Assembly: GCA_026545225.1 (NCBI GenBank)
Contig: CM048849.1
Coordinates: 55,943,836 to 56,007,835 of the forward strand
Origin: Cornus controversa
Taxonomy: Eukaryota; Streptophyta; Magnoliopsida; Cornales; Cornaceae
Direction of reading: 5' to 3'
DNA: 64,000 nucleotides
Within the stretch, counting starts at the first letter, position 1; every line of letters begins with the position of its first letter. This document shows, piece by piece, positions 1-12,001 of this stretch. The translations under genes were made by a program, and so were the position numbers. The notes below the pieces were generated by a model, which was given only the letters and a program-made list of their open reading frames with translations, did no database searches and was not told the DNA's origin.

Positions 1-178
1 CAAATGCTCCATGTAACATCTGCGACCACTTACGTCACACAACATGGGACACTTCGTCTCTCTTTCCTCCACATATAATATATCTGTACAAATTAAAAAA
101 GCAAGATTGAAGAATGATTGGCTGAGTTGGAACAATATTGTCCTTTAATAGCTTAATTAAAATCTGAAAATTAAGAAA

Positions 179-263
179 GGGATAATATCTTTGACCTCCC
201 CTGAGGTTTGTCGAAATAACACATACATCCCCTCTTGTTTGCATAATCCCACTTACCTCTTCC
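179..263 (+). repeat. Left terminal inverted repeat of the MULE
   Basis: Pairs in inverted orientation with 9104-9188. Shared blocks include AATATCTTTGAC near the tip, AAATAACACA in the middle and ACTTACCTCTTC at the inner end. Confidence 0.88.
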
Positions 264-789
264 GTCAGTGACAGTCGTCCAAAAAACTAACAGTAGTGGG
301 TGATTTTAATGTTATGCCCTTGTATTATATATATTATTATATATTAAATTATGTCCAAATGAGAAATGACTAAAGTACCCCTTATCATGTTATGAGCTTC
401 GTAATCCACACTTAGTCAATTTTTGTGGCTCTCTGATACAATATACAAAAGGAGAGAGAAGTTAGAACGATATAGAGAGAGAGAACGATGTAGAGAGAGA
501 AAGTTACGCAGAAGAAATTTTAAGGGAAAATAACAGAATCCTTTGGGGGTTTGATATCTTCGGTTCGATTCATATCCTAATCGGAGCAGAACTCAGTGAA
601 GATTGCGATTTTGACTTAGTGTCTGCGAGGTATGTACAAAACCCAAAATTTTTTATATATTCGACTTGTTTTGTTTGCAGTTTCAGTTTAAGTTATCATA
701 CTTGTTTGCATATTCAATTTAGGGTTTTCATATTGTTTGCATTTTTGTTCAGTTTAGGGTTTGTCACATTCTTCGCATTTTCACTCTTA

Positions 790-1400
790 TGTGCTTTCAA
801 TTAGGGTTTTGTATGTGTTTGCTTTCAATTAGGGCTTCCAATTTGGAAATTTTTCGTTTTTGCTTTCAATTAAGGCTTAGAATTTAGGAATTTTTTATTT
901 CTGATTTAAATTAGGGCTTCGAATTAGGATTTTTCATTTCTACTTTCAATTAAGGCTTAAAATTTGAAAATTATTTGTTTCTGATTTAAATTAGGGCTTC
1001 CAATTTAGGGGTTTTTCATTTTTGCTTTCAATTAAGGCTTACAATTTGGGGATTTTTTGTTTCTGATTTAAATTAGGGCTTCCAATTAGGATTTTTTGTT
1101 TCTACTTTCAATTAAGGCTTAAAATTTAGAAATTTTTTGTTTCTGATTTAAATTAGGGCTTCCAATTAGGGTTTTTCGTTTCTGCTTTCAATTAAGGCTT
1201 AGAATTTGGGGTTTTTTTTTATTTTTGATTTAAATTAGGATTTCCAATTAGGATTTTTATGGTTCTGCTTTAAATTAGGATTTTCAATTTGGGATTTTTT
1301 GTTTCTGCTTTCATTTAAGGCTTAGAATTTGGGATTTTTTTGTTTCTGATTTAAATTAGGGCTTCCAATTAGAGCTTTTATGGTTTCGCTTTCAATAAGG
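790..1400 (+). repeat. Degenerate tandem repeat, unit about 80 bp, 6-7 copies
   Basis: Successive units repeat the pattern CTTTCAATTAAGGCTTA, then a T-rich stretch, then GATTTAAATTAGGGCTTCC. Clear unit starts fall near 861, 945, 1025, 1105 and 1185, with a looser one near 1305. It lies between the GA-rich leader of the MULE (about 450-510) and the first transposase-like coding piece, so it may sit in an intron or leader of the transposase gene. I see no coding capacity in it. Confidence 0.75.
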
Positions 1401-1439
1401 GGTTTTATGTTTGTGATGTAAATTATTATTATTATACAT

Positions 1440-4400
1440 ATGATAATGTTGCTTTATTTATTTTATGTGGAGTCATTTTGTGTCTTTGTCAAAGTCATAG
1501 ATACATATCATGACTTGCATTTTCATCATTTGGATTCAGTTAGTACAATATGGAATGTGGATCCTGATATGTATTCTCATCTTGATTTGAGTGAGGATTG
1601 TTATAAAGCCCTTACTGATATATATGGCATTATTGGTTTGACACTAATAATACACTATGAATTACCTGATAATAAGCATAGGATGTTGGTCAGTAGTGAT
1701 GTTGAAAAACATGTTTAGCTTTCGTGTTTCTAGGAGAGACATAAACCTATTTGTTGAAGTAGAGACACCTGTTAGTGTTTATCTTGGTGAGAATAATGAA
1801 AAGAAATATGATCAATTTGAGAATGAATAGGAAAATGTTGAAGTTGATAATAACAATGAAGGGGTTTTTTTTTTTTATCAAACTCATAATGAACAAGAAC
1901 ATGTCACGGTTAATAATAACAGTGAGAGAGGATTATGTGTATGGGTTAGCTCTGAAGATGAAGATTGGAATGAAGGTAGTTCTCAATCTGAATCATCTAG
2001 CAATGATGAAACTCGAATAAATGAAAGAATAATTAGGAACAATGCCTATTTGAACAGAACTGATGATGAGTTAAATGATTATGAATCTAATGATGACCGT
2101 GGGTACTCATCAAGTGATGGGTGGAATGAAAAGATGAAGTTGAAGAGGGATATTATGGAAAAATAATGACAAAGACAAGAAGTAAAAGAAGACCAAAGAT
2201 TAGGGTGTGTGATTACAACAAGTATGGAAAAGAATTTCGTAAAGTTGAAAGGGTTCAAATTGAACTGGAATAGTATCATATCTTTGACAATGTAGACTAC
2301 TTTAGAGAAGTATTGAAGGATTATGAAATTCAGGAGGTGGTTTAAACTGTAGAGAATAAAAAATAAAAAAACAAGAGTGACTTGTAGGTGTAGCACACAT
2401 GGCTGCCCATGGAGGATACATGCATCACCTCTCCCAGATAATGTGACATATATAATTAAGACATTGGATCACACACATGATTGTATTACGTTTACAAACA
2501 CTGATAATCCAAAGGCAGATTCCAGGTGGATAGCTAAAAAGTTTGTTTATAGGTTTCAAAAAAATCCAGAGTTGATTGTGAATGGATTGAAAGGGGCACT
2601 TAAGTCAAGTCATAGACTTCAACCAAAAATGATGAAGTTGTACAGGGCAAAGAGAAATGCAATGGATGATGTTGAGGGCAGTCATTTTGTCTCCTATAGG
2701 TTACTACCCTAGTATGCAAATGAAATAAGGAAAATTAATCCAGGCAACTTAGTTAAGTTCAACCATTGTCAACCTAATTTTACTGTGAACCCAATATTTA
2801 AGAGAATTTTCATTTCATTTGAAGCAATGAGAACTGGATTCAAGTTGGGTTACAGACTATTTATGGGGTTGGATGACTGTCATTTGAAGGGACCATATGA
2901 TAGTGTACTATTGGCAGCATTGCTTTGGATGCCAATAATGGTTTCTTTTCTGTGGTATTTGCTGTGGTGGAGAGTGAGAGAAAGGACATTTGGGTATTTT
3001 TTTCTACAACACTTAAGCACTGTAATTGAAGCAGATGCATTTTCCAAACATTGGACCATCATGTCAGATATATAAAAGGTAAATCAAAATTCATTTTTTT
3101 AAAATCAATTACTGTCCTAAATTATATTTTTGTTGTTTAATTAAGTTTGTTAAATATGATAGAGCCTTGACCAAGCAATTATAAAAACCATTCCCTAAGC
3201 AACTTATTGACTGTGTTGTCAACATTTGTACAATGCATTTAAGAAAAAATATGGTGGGTTCATGTTAAGGAAAAAAATTTAGAAGGCTGCTAGAGCCTAT
3301 AACTCATATAATTTTGAAGAGGCAATGGATCAACTTGGATCTTACAGCTCATGACTAACTTTCAATTGTCAGCTTGGTCTAGGCATGCATTCAATCCAAG
3401 TGTGAGAAATGATCATGTGACAAACAACATAACTGAGAGTTTCAACAATTAGGTTGGTGACCTTAGGATGATGCTTATATTTTCATGCTTAGATGGGGTT
3501 AGGATAAAACTTATGGAAAAACGTTAAAAAAGTACCAAGTGGGTTGCAACTGGAATAGTGTGGTCACACCAAACATTAGGAAGTAATTAAACAAGCTAAC
3601 TGCTGAGGGAAGGACATATAATATGAGGGTTGATGGTAGGGGGTGTTTGAGGTAATGGATGAGTCATTTAGGCATATCATCAATCTGAATACAGAACATG
3701 TGACTGTCATGGTTGGCAAATCTCAGGCTTACCTTGTAAGCATGCAGCAGCTGCAATATGTTATCCTAAAGACAATATTAAGACTTACTGTGATTCATAT
3801 TACACTGTTGAGACATTTATGAAGACATATCAAGGAATGATATATCCTATACTTGACCCAAAACTATGAGAGCCATACACTGGAATACTATTGGATCCTT
3901 CTCCTCTTAGAAAACTACCTAGAAGGCCTAGGAAAAATAGAAGAAAAGATGTTGATGAAGTTGCCCCAGGTACTAGTCTGTATAAAAGGAGTTTTACTCT
4001 TGCATGCACACTTTGCAAAAGATTTGGGCACAAACAAAGAACTTGTCAAAGGGCTCCAACTATAAGGGAACAGATGATATGAATTTACTTTTTTTTTGCA
4101 TGTAATCTTTATTTATTTATATATGAATCAGTTAATTTGAGGATGTAATACTGTTATATTAGACACAAGAAGCTGGAAGAGGAATAAGAAGTGTAAGGGC
4201 ATCCCAATCAGAGCCATGTGTCACCTAACAATAAGTGGAGTTGGTTTATAATTTTCTATCCAATCATTTAATAGTTTTTTTTGACATATTTTTATTATTA
4301 TTTGTGATAGCAACAAAATGACACATATGAAAGAGGGAGCTCAATCCCACCATAGAGAGGTAGAGGGACTACAGTTCCACCATATGCATAGAAAGGGAGA

Positions 4401-4850
4401 GGGACTGTAGCTCTACCATATTCATCAAATGCATAGAGTAGAAGAAGGGTTGCAGTGTTGTACCTTCAGCAAATGCATAGAGAGGGAGAGGGGTTGCACC
4501 TCCATCAAATATACTAGGAGGAAGAGGGGCTGCACCTCCATCAAATGCACAAGGAAGGAAGAGGAGTTGTATTCACACATGAAAGAGGAAAAGGGAAGCA
4601 GTATAGTTCCATCAAACACACAAGGAGGGAGAGGGTCTGCATTCACATATGGAAGAGGAAGAGGAAGTAGGAACATTGCAGCTTCATCAAATGCACAAGG
4701 AAGAAGAAATAGCTCATCACAACCTACTATGGGGAGAGGGAGATTCATACTTGTATTTGGCCAACTAGGAGCTAGGGGAAGAGGGATGGGGGGATCTCAA
4801 AATCAATATAGTACATCAAATGAAGGCATGCATCAATTGTAAACGTTGCT
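1440..4850 (+). pseudogene. MuDR/MULE-type transposase, broken by stops and frameshifts
   Basis: Pieces of a plant MULE transposase appear in order but in several frames. An N-terminal domain lies at 1440-1718, followed by an acidic linker to about 2130. A MuDR-type segment with FDNVDYFREVLKDYEI lies near 2280-2340. A zinc-finger-like block with CRCSTHGCPWRIHAS follows at 2377-2712. The start of the DDE catalytic domain (MGLDDCHLKG) is near 2860-2890, and TNNITESFNN near 3425-3450. The SWIM zinc finger (CDCHGWQISGLPCKHAAAA) lies near 3690-3760, and a CCHC knuckle (CTLCKRFGHKQRTC) at about 4010-4055. A Gly/Arg-rich tail lies at 4580-4800. In-frame stops (for example near 2270, 2345, 2710, 3075) and frame changes show it cannot make a full transposase. 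The family identity is secure; exon borders are not. Confidence 0.88.
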
Positions 4851-5271
4851 GTTTGTTTTTGGTAGTTTGCAACATAAAACTGTTTGGGTATTTTGAAGGA
4901 GGGGTTTTTGGTAGTTTGGTTTGTATTTTTTTGCAACATAAAACCTTTTAATGGATGTTTGTGTGATTTTGGCTAGTTTGATTTGTGTTATGTTTGGATA
5001 GTTTTTACATTTATTATGATTTTGCAAATGCATGATATTCAGAATGGTTTTTACCTTTTTGTTATATATGTTTGGCTAATTGCAGAATGGACACTACTGG
5101 AAGGCATGGAATTAATTACACAAATACATATTGTTGCATAACCTTAATTAATTGCAGAAAATTCATAACATAATACACATAACAAAAAAAAGGTTCATCA
5201 CCATAAATACATAATTAAAGGTATATATAGAACTATTTCCAAGCTAGTGAATCAAAATAGACATGAACTTA
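4851..5271. other. MULE 3' region, no gene seen
   Basis: AT-rich sequence between the transposase remnant and the LTR-type insertion. No coding family is recognised. Confidence 0.6.
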
Positions 5272-6418
5272 TGTAGAGACCATGACCAATTTTGACCGAT
5301 TTCTGATTTTCCATCATTTTTTCTATAAACGCATTTTGAATGATGTCTTGGATGTTTCAAGAGTGAAAAACATGTTTGGAAGGTTAATTTAAAGTTTTTG
5401 AAAGTTTTCAGAACATTTGGAGAAATTTGACTTTTTGATCAAACTGGGGCGTTGGACGCGGTCTAGGTGGGCCCAAAAATTCAAAAAATTTTTAAAAAAA
5501 TATTATTTTTGATTTTGAGTGTAACTAAATGTTTAATGAGTTAAGGGAGTGATTTTGAGGCCGTAGGAATTTTTGAAATAGAAAATGGAGCTCAGAAAAA
5601 CACGTTAAGTGACTTAAGGGCAAAATGGTCATTTTTCCTTGATGAGGTGTCATATATACATATATATATATATATATATATTGCTGAGGCAGAGGTGATA
5701 CATACAGATTTCAGCCATTGAAGGTTCTCCTTCTTCCCCAAGCTTCCTTCTTGATTTTATCACTTTAAAGTGTGATTTGGGTCTTGTCTCAATAGATAAA
5801 GCTTCTCCTATTTTCCTCCTCTATACATTGGTGGGTTCAAAGTCCCCCAAGTGAGAGTTTCAAAAATTGAGAGTTACGAAAGTGTAGATTTGGGCTTCGT
5901 CCAAGAAGGAAAGTGTGTTCTCCTCGATTCGATCTACAGTTCTATGGAAAAAAATCGCAATTTGGACAAACTTGAAGTTTGGTGATTTTTGGAGATTGCT
6001 TAGAAGGCTTCCAAACTTGAGGTAGAGGTATTCTCTCCATCTTATCATCGATTTCTTAGGAATTGATGTGGGTTATGTTGTTTAGTATGTTTAGAGTTAC
6101 TAGGATGTGTCTTGCATTTTTAATTGGATCAATTTATGCTAATTGATGATATTGTTGAATTCATGAGTATTGAATTGTGTTTATATGTTTAAATGTTGTT
6201 AATGGTGGAGGAATGTTGCTTTATAACATTATTTATAGTGTAGAGACCATGTTGTGTATAATGCATGTTATGTTTTGATAATATGCATTATAATGATTAT
6301 TTCATTCAAATGTTGTTTTGTTATATGCATGGAATCACATGTTTTAACATTTGAATTAAGTTACTTATGATGTGCTTAAATTATGAAATTGATGCATTAT
6401 TTCATGCATGAGATTACA

Positions 6419-6988
6419 TGTAATACCCCGCTCCAACACATGGTATGATATTGTCTGCTTTGGGCCTAAGCCCGTACGATTTTGCTCTTGGATTTTACCC
6501 CAAAAGGCCTCATACCATTTGAAGAGAACATACTACATATAAGCACATTCCCTTTTCCACACCCAGGCGATGTGGGACTGAGCACCCTGTACCCTGTCAG
6601 TGTGGTAGCTCAGCCCAGCGTTTGTTTTCAAACCCGCCCACTCACATCCGTCCACAAGGGTTACTACAATCCACCCCCCTACGAGGCCCGACGTCCTCGT
6701 CGGCATACTTCCAACTGGGTTCAGGCTCTGATACCAACTGTAATACCCCACTCCAACACATGGTATGATATTGTTCGCTTTGGGCCTGAGCCCGCACGGT
6801 TTTGCTCTTGGATTTTACCTTAAAATGCCTCATACCATTTGAAAAGAACATACTACATATAAGCACATTCCCTTTTCCAAACCCAGGCGATGTGGGACTG
6901 AGCACCCTGTACCCTGTCAGTGTGGTAGCTCAGCCCAGTGTTTGTTTTCGCACCCGCCCACTCACACCCGTCCACAAGGGTTACTACA
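6419..6988 (-). mobile_element. TRIM (terminal-repeat retrotransposon in miniature), complete
   Basis: Two direct LTRs of exactly 250 bp (6419-6668 and 6739-6988), about 15 differences by eye and mostly transitions, flank a 70-bp interior. On the minus strand the interior starts with a primer-binding site containing TGGTATCAGAGC, complementary to the 3' end of initiator methionine tRNA, and ends in a purine tract (GTAGGGGGGTGGAT). A 5-bp duplication TTACA lies at 6414-6418 and 6989-6993. It has no coding capacity, so it must have been moved by the enzymes of another element. The same family recurs at 36413-36985 and 37277-38219. Confidence 0.93.
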
Positions 6989-7870
6989 TTACATGTGTTA
7001 GCATGGAAGTTAAGTGGCTTATGATGCATTTGAATTATGAAATTGTTGAATTATTATATGTATGAGATTACATGTTTTAGCATGGAAATTAAGTGGCTTA
7101 TGATGCACTTGAAATTGTATGTGTTGTCATGCTTGAACTTATGTGATTGGTTGTTGATTTTGGGAGGAGGTCAAGAAGCAATGAGGGCTTAAATCCTTAG
7201 GGTGCAAATCCCTAAACTTGGCCAAGGTAGTTACTCTAGACCATTGGGTTAGTAGCCCGTAAATTCATATTTGGTTCCTTCTAGACCCTCGGGTTGATCA
7301 CCTGTCAAGATAGATATTAAGGATAATTGGCTCATTTAGCGGTTATCCGATTGTTCTACGACAACTCCCACCCTTGTATGATTTCAAAATTTATGTGATT
7401 TGGTGCTTAAGTGTTATTGTTGATTTGTGATAATCATATTGATGTTGTGTGACATTTTCCTTGGAATTGAGTAATGTTGCATATGTTTTCCATTTAAGCT
7501 TGGAATTGAAAATCCCTTAGAGCATGTGCATTGAAGTATACCATATAATGTAGGAATGCCATAATAACATTTTACGTGTATTGGGAGTATGCCATGTAGT
7601 ATAGGAATGTCATGTTTGCAGTTGACTGACTCCTTTTAATGCAGTTGACGTAAAAAGGAATATCATATAATGTAGGCATACTCATATAATGTAGGCATAC
7701 TCCATTTTATTAAACATGACATTCCTATATTAAAAATGTTATTATGTCAAGTGAAACAGTTGACTGACTCCTTTCTATAAGTCGACTATTGTAGACATTG
7801 TGTTTTAGAGCTTTTTAGAGCAGCAACTGTTTCACTTGATAAGTCGACTGTTGTAGATTTTTAAAATCTT

Positions 7871-7946
7871 GAAATAGGCATAACTCAATCGTTTCAAACC
7901 CGAATCAAGAAATAGGCATAACTCAATCGTTTCAAACCCGAATCAA
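7871..7946. repeat. Perfect 38-bp tandem duplication inside the solo LTR
   Basis: Two adjacent copies (7871-7908 and 7909-7946), each starting GAAATAGGCATAACTC. Confidence 0.9.
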
Positions 7947-9103
7947 GCGGTTCTTTTTTTAAAATTGAGTATTTTTGAATCCTCTTTCCAATGGTTTTAG
8001 TTTTAGCCTTTAATAATGAATGTATAAGGAGTTATGTATCTGTACTAGTGTAATAAGATCCTTTGAAGGGTTGTATGGTTTAGGCCCGTTGAGATAAGTT
8101 GTATATACCAATGTATGTATGTGATTAAGTTTTTGCGATATTTAAAGGTTAAAATGGTTCATTAGGGATTAATTAACTGATTCATTCTCGATATTTGGAC
8201 TTGGATCGGGGGAGTCCCGGTGGTCTAGATTTCGGGGTGTGACAACTTATTTGTTCTCCCTTAGACTAATCATTACCAATAGAAGCTAGGGAAATAAAAA
8301 AAAAAAAAACATGAAAGACAACAACATACATGCAATGCCCATAATTTTCAAGAAAAAAGAGTTTGCTTCAACCACTGCCTAAATGAGTCAATATAACATG
8401 TGCATCCACTATTTCTTGTGAAGAGGTTGTTTCATCATTGAACGACTGCCTTTCACTTACTGATAAAGTTTTCAGGTCATTATCAATTGGATCACACCAT
8501 TTTCATTTCCACTTAATGCAAGATCTATTGGAGCACACATAATATAACATTTCTTTGTTGTTGTTCTCATTGGATTTGGTAACCCTAATTTCAGCCAGAC
8601 TACCACAACGACAGAAGATTTCTCTGTACCTTAGATGCCTACCATAATTTGCATATGTGCTATAAGACTCCATCTTTAGTTTGATAAAGATAACTTCAAA
8701 TCCCTAATATTATATAAGCAAAGAGGGGAGAAAAAGAGTGAGAGACTCCATCTTTAGTTTGATAATGATAACTTCAAATCCCAAATATTACGCAAGTTAA
8801 TGGGGGAGAAAGAGAGAAAGACAACTGCTATTACCATGGCTGGCTGGAACGAAGAGAGAGAGAGATCTACAACTACTACAATGGCCGAATGACTCTAGGT
8901 TAGGTATATGTGTAATAAAGGCTAAGGGTATTGTGGTAACTATGTATAATGGTATACAAGTAATTTTTAGTTGGTCAAAAGGTAAAAAGAGTCATTTAAT
9001 GGGTCAGATGAGAAAAATAGACCTTTCATAACTGACGTCAATAGATTCTCTTTAATTGCGTTAATAACGGAAGGGATGTGTTCGTTACATGGATCAAAAT
9101 CTT

Positions 9104-9188
9104 AGAAGAGGTAAGTAAGATTATGAAATTTAGAGGAGAAGTGTGTGTTATTTGGTCAAATTTTAGGAGATGTCAAAGATATTAACCG
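9104..9188 (-). repeat. Right terminal inverted repeat of the MULE
   Basis: Inverted partner of 179-263. It is followed directly by the TTAAGAAA target duplication at 9189-9196. Confidence 0.88.
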
Positions 9189-9452
9189 TTAAGAAATTAT
9201 AAAGTACGATGATAGATATATATATACACACCAATTAATGTACAAGAGACGTCCAAGTACAAAAGGGCTGCCGGGCCACAACAAGTGCCTTGAAGTTGCA
9301 TGGCTCCTTCTAAACCACTTAAAGCTCATGAAAGTGCCAAACATTATCCCTGAATTGTACAAACAAAAATTGAACTGTCAGTGGTGGTAGCTCTTTGACT
9401 TGATTGATTTCTTCCTTCATGACCATTTGATCATTCGTTGGTTGGTTTAGAC

Positions 9453-10196
9453 CAGGGCCGGCCCTGGGCCTAGGCGGCCCAGGAGACCGCCTAGGGCCCC
9501 CAAAAATTTTAATTTTTTGAGGGCCCCAATTTCTAGTAAGTCCACTAGATGTTATTTAAAAAAAAAATAGTAACTAATAGCCTAATACACTAGTTTGGGT
9601 CAAAGTTTAGTAACAAAGTGTGTCTCATTTAAAAAATAATGATAATGGTCCAATACAATGGTTTGGGCCTCGTTTAAAAAATAATGATAATGGTCCAATA
9701 CAATGGTCTGGGACTTATTTAAAAAAAATAAAAATAAATTATTACTAACTATTTGTCTTAGACAAATTTTTTTTTTCATAACTCATTTCCTTTTATTCTT
9801 CTATATTCACAACAAGCAGGCGAGCAGCAGCAGGCGGCAAGGCAACGACTTTCCTTAGGGGATTGTGAGCACTTTAATTGATAATTTTGTAACTCAAAAT
9901 GCAAGACGATCACATTTACTTTGATATGAAGTTCAATTTTGATTTTTGTGACTAAGGTATATTGAATATTTTTTTTTAATTTTTTTATGTAAACTGGATC
10001 GTGCTATTTATAAAACACCAAGACCAGGGTTTTTTTTTTCAATATTAATATATTTTATTTGTTTATCGTCTCATTTTAATAAAAATTTTGCACTCCTATA
10101 GAATTTATCCACACATAAAATTTTAGGTAGAAAGGGCCCCTTTTTAAAGTCCGCCTAGGACTTCTCAACATTTTTGGAATCTCAGGGCCGGCCCTG
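9453..10196. mobile_element. Non-autonomous hAT-type element, copy 1
   Basis: Both ends carry the palindromic terminal motif CAGGGCCGGCCCTG, with GGGCCTAGGCGGCCC just inside the left end and an inverted counterpart (CCGCCTAGGAC) near the right. The flanking 8-bp repeat GTTTAGAC (9445-9452 and 10197-10204) is typical of hAT insertions. Copy B of the duplication has an uninterrupted site (TCTAAACTGATGG near 28222-28236), which confirms the insertion. No transposase is inside. A second member of the family lies at 28978-29640. Confidence 0.9.
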
Positions 10197-10441
10197 GTTT
10201 AGACTGATGGCTTCCATGAAATCACAGGGATTAGATACACACGCATACAAAGTCCATGTACACCTCAAAGCTTGCAAACCAATAATTAATGACTACATAT
10301 ACTGTATATTCTACACACAGATATTTGTATATTCTATATATACAACATTGATGCTTAAAATGTGGTCAACAAGCCTACTGAAGAATCTTTAACGTGGGTA
10401 AACGAGGCACCAAAATTTGAGCAAACTCACAATTAATTTTA

Positions 10442-11215
10442 GAGTAAAATGCAATCCAAAAAAAAAAAAAACTTATATTTTACCTCAGTTACAAGAAACC
10501 CTGGAAAAAAAAAAAAAAACCTTATATACCCATAACAAAAGACAATTATATCCTTTCTTATTAAATTATCTTTATTATCTTTTCTCTTATATAAATATTA
10601 ATTATACCATTTACCTAATTTTATTATTGTTATCAATTTATCATAATAATGAAAAAAATACACGAACTTGTAATTGCTATCAAATTTAGCTAATTTATAA
10701 AATGATTAACTTATTATTAAAATTTACTATTTATAATAAAACTTATTATACTGAGTTTAATTTTTTTTACCGTAAAACAAATACTTTTTTTTCATACAAT
10801 ATATTAATGAAAAATTAAGAAATTACTTAAATAAAAGAAGTACCTTCTTTTTTATGTAGTATATTCATGAAAATTTAAAGAATTACTTAAATTGTTTAAA
10901 AAATTACTTAAGTTTTTTATTAAAAAATTAATTTAAAAAATTAAAGGTAATTTATGCAAATTTGATTGAGAATATGTCATCAAAATAGTATAAAAAAATT
11001 TCATAACTTATTTTAATAAGAAAAATCAATTAATTGTAATTCAAGAAGAAAGATCATTATGGTCATTTAATAAAAAATAAGTAACAAAATGTGACAGTTT
11101 AGGGGGGTTTTGTGTACAAAATATAGTTTAGGGGATTAATTGCTAAAAAAAAAGTTTAGGGGAGTTTTTGGCTATTGAGGGTAAAGTATAGGGGTTTTTT
11201 TTTTGTATTTTACTC
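10442..11215. mobile_element. MULE-type MITE, 774 bp
   Basis: Short terminal inverted repeats (GAGTAAAATGCAA at the left, TTGTATTTTACTC at the right) are flanked by an exact 9-bp repeat TTAATTTTA (10433-10441 and 11216-11224). Copy B at about 29832-29850 has a single TTAATTTTA followed by the same flank, which is the empty site. The interior is AT-rich and non-coding. Confidence 0.9.
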
Positions 11216-11383
11216 TTAATTTTAATAATTTTGAACATATATATAATAATAATGAGAGCAAGAAAATTGTACTTGCATATATACTTTGATCATGAGCATG
11301 CAGTTGCCGTTGATGTATTCATAGAAATGCACTTGATATATGTGTGTATATATGTCGTGATGGAATATATATATATATCGTCT

Positions 11384-11486
11384 ATGTGTTGGGCCTGCTT
11401 GACTCCCTTGATGCCAAGTAGGAAGGTTGTCAACACTTTTGACAAGCTTCTTATATGGCATGCAGGGAGCCAGGCAGACCAATTCC
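11384..11486 (-). ncRNA. MIR160: MIR160-type microRNA precursor hairpin, copy A
   Basis: On the minus strand the 5' arm at 11476-11456 is 21 nt beginning TGCCTGGCTCCCTG, the miR160 sequence, with C instead of the common T at position 15. The 3' arm (predicted star strand 11414-11394) pairs with it. By eye 17 of 21 positions are Watson-Crick, one is a G-U and three are mismatched. About 40 bases form the loop, and the stem goes on a few pairs outside the duplex. Mature in the 5' arm is the normal miR160 layout. In plants miR160 guides cleavage of mRNAs for the auxin response factors ARF10, ARF16 and ARF17. A candidate intron in the primary transcript lies upstream (11531-11793). A paralogous hairpin with the same two arms and loop lies at 29939-30041. 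Expression cannot be judged here. Confidence 0.9.
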
Positions 11487-11530
11487 CAGACGAACAGATA
11501 TCCCTTAAAACTTGATCAGCTTCCCTATAC

Positions 11531-11793
11531 CTGCAGCAAATTAAAACTTTGCTAGGTATATAATTAATATTTTTAGTACATATCACATGCATTTATATAT
11601 GAACATAACAATATAGATCAAATTGCATGTCGTTCATCTAAAATTAAATCAATTGGTAGCAAAGATTATAAATTTGGTTACAATGGCCAAAAAATAGGAG
11701 ACAGATCACTTTATGCATATATGGATGACATAATCAACTGATCATTGTTGTGTGAATTGGTAAACACAGAAGTGAGATTGATGTAGTACTTAC
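11531..11793 (-). other. Candidate intron of the pri-miR160 transcript, copy A
   Basis: On the minus strand a donor-like CTGTAAGTAC and an acceptor-like TTTGCTGCAG bracket this segment, about 55 nt upstream of the mature microRNA. Both signals are kept in copy B (30086-30459). A TATA-like run lies upstream near 11918-11930. This is inferred from motifs and conservation only. Confidence 0.4.
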
Positions 11794-12001
11794 AGTCGAT
11801 GAATTGTGGAGCTCAAATATGAACAATGTCAAAAACCCACTAAAGGAAAAGAAGAAGAAAAATATAGTATGTTCCTCTCCCTCCTTGCTAGATCTCAGCT
11901 CGTTAATGTGTGTGTGTGTATATATATAACTATTCTTAAAAAGGGTTGTGAAGGTGGAAAAAGGGTGGAGCCAAGGAATACAACAGAAGAAGATGCATGA
12001 C

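Larger units (their letters stand above)
5272..8244 (+). mobile_element. Solo LTR of a large retrotransposon (probably Ty3/gypsy), interrupted by a TRIM
   Basis: The block starts TGTAGAGACC and ends GGGGTGTGACA, so it has TG...CA ends. It is flanked by the exact 5-bp repeat ACTTA (5267-5271 and 8245-8249). No gag-pol coding sequence is inside. Removing the nested 570-bp TRIM and its extra 5 bp leaves about 2.4 kb, a size found in large gypsy LTRs of the Tekay/Del kind. A TATA-like (AT)n run at 5650-5680 followed by a leader-like segment suggests + orientation. The lineage is an inference; the ends and target duplication are seen directly. Confidence 0.8.
179..9188 (+). mobile_element. Mutator-like element (MULE), complete but decayed, with nested insertions
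   Basis: The ends are inverted repeats of about 85 bp (179-263 and 9104-9188), roughly three quarters identical by eye, both running into AATATCTTTGAC from the outside. The flanks carry an 8-bp direct repeat TTAAGAAA (171-178 and 9189-9196); the ninth base differs (G versus T). Long TIRs with an 8-9 bp target duplication are the Mutator signature, and a broken MuDR-type transposase lies inside in + orientation. About 3 kb of the length is a later LTR-type insertion (5272-8244), so the original element was about 6 kb. The stretch 8245-9103 holds no gene that I can see; it is the 3' part of the element. Confidence 0.9.

Noticed and set aside
6482-7065. Open frames in the TRIM LTRs (also at 37224-38284)
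   Set aside because: They arise from the LTR sequence on both strands, and the element has TRIM structure with no protein-coding interior.
11222-11592. Minus- and plus-strand open frames over MIR160 copy A (and 29743-30052 in copy B)
   Set aside because: They overlap the microRNA hairpin. Conservation is explained by the hairpin, and the peptides are not conserved outside it.
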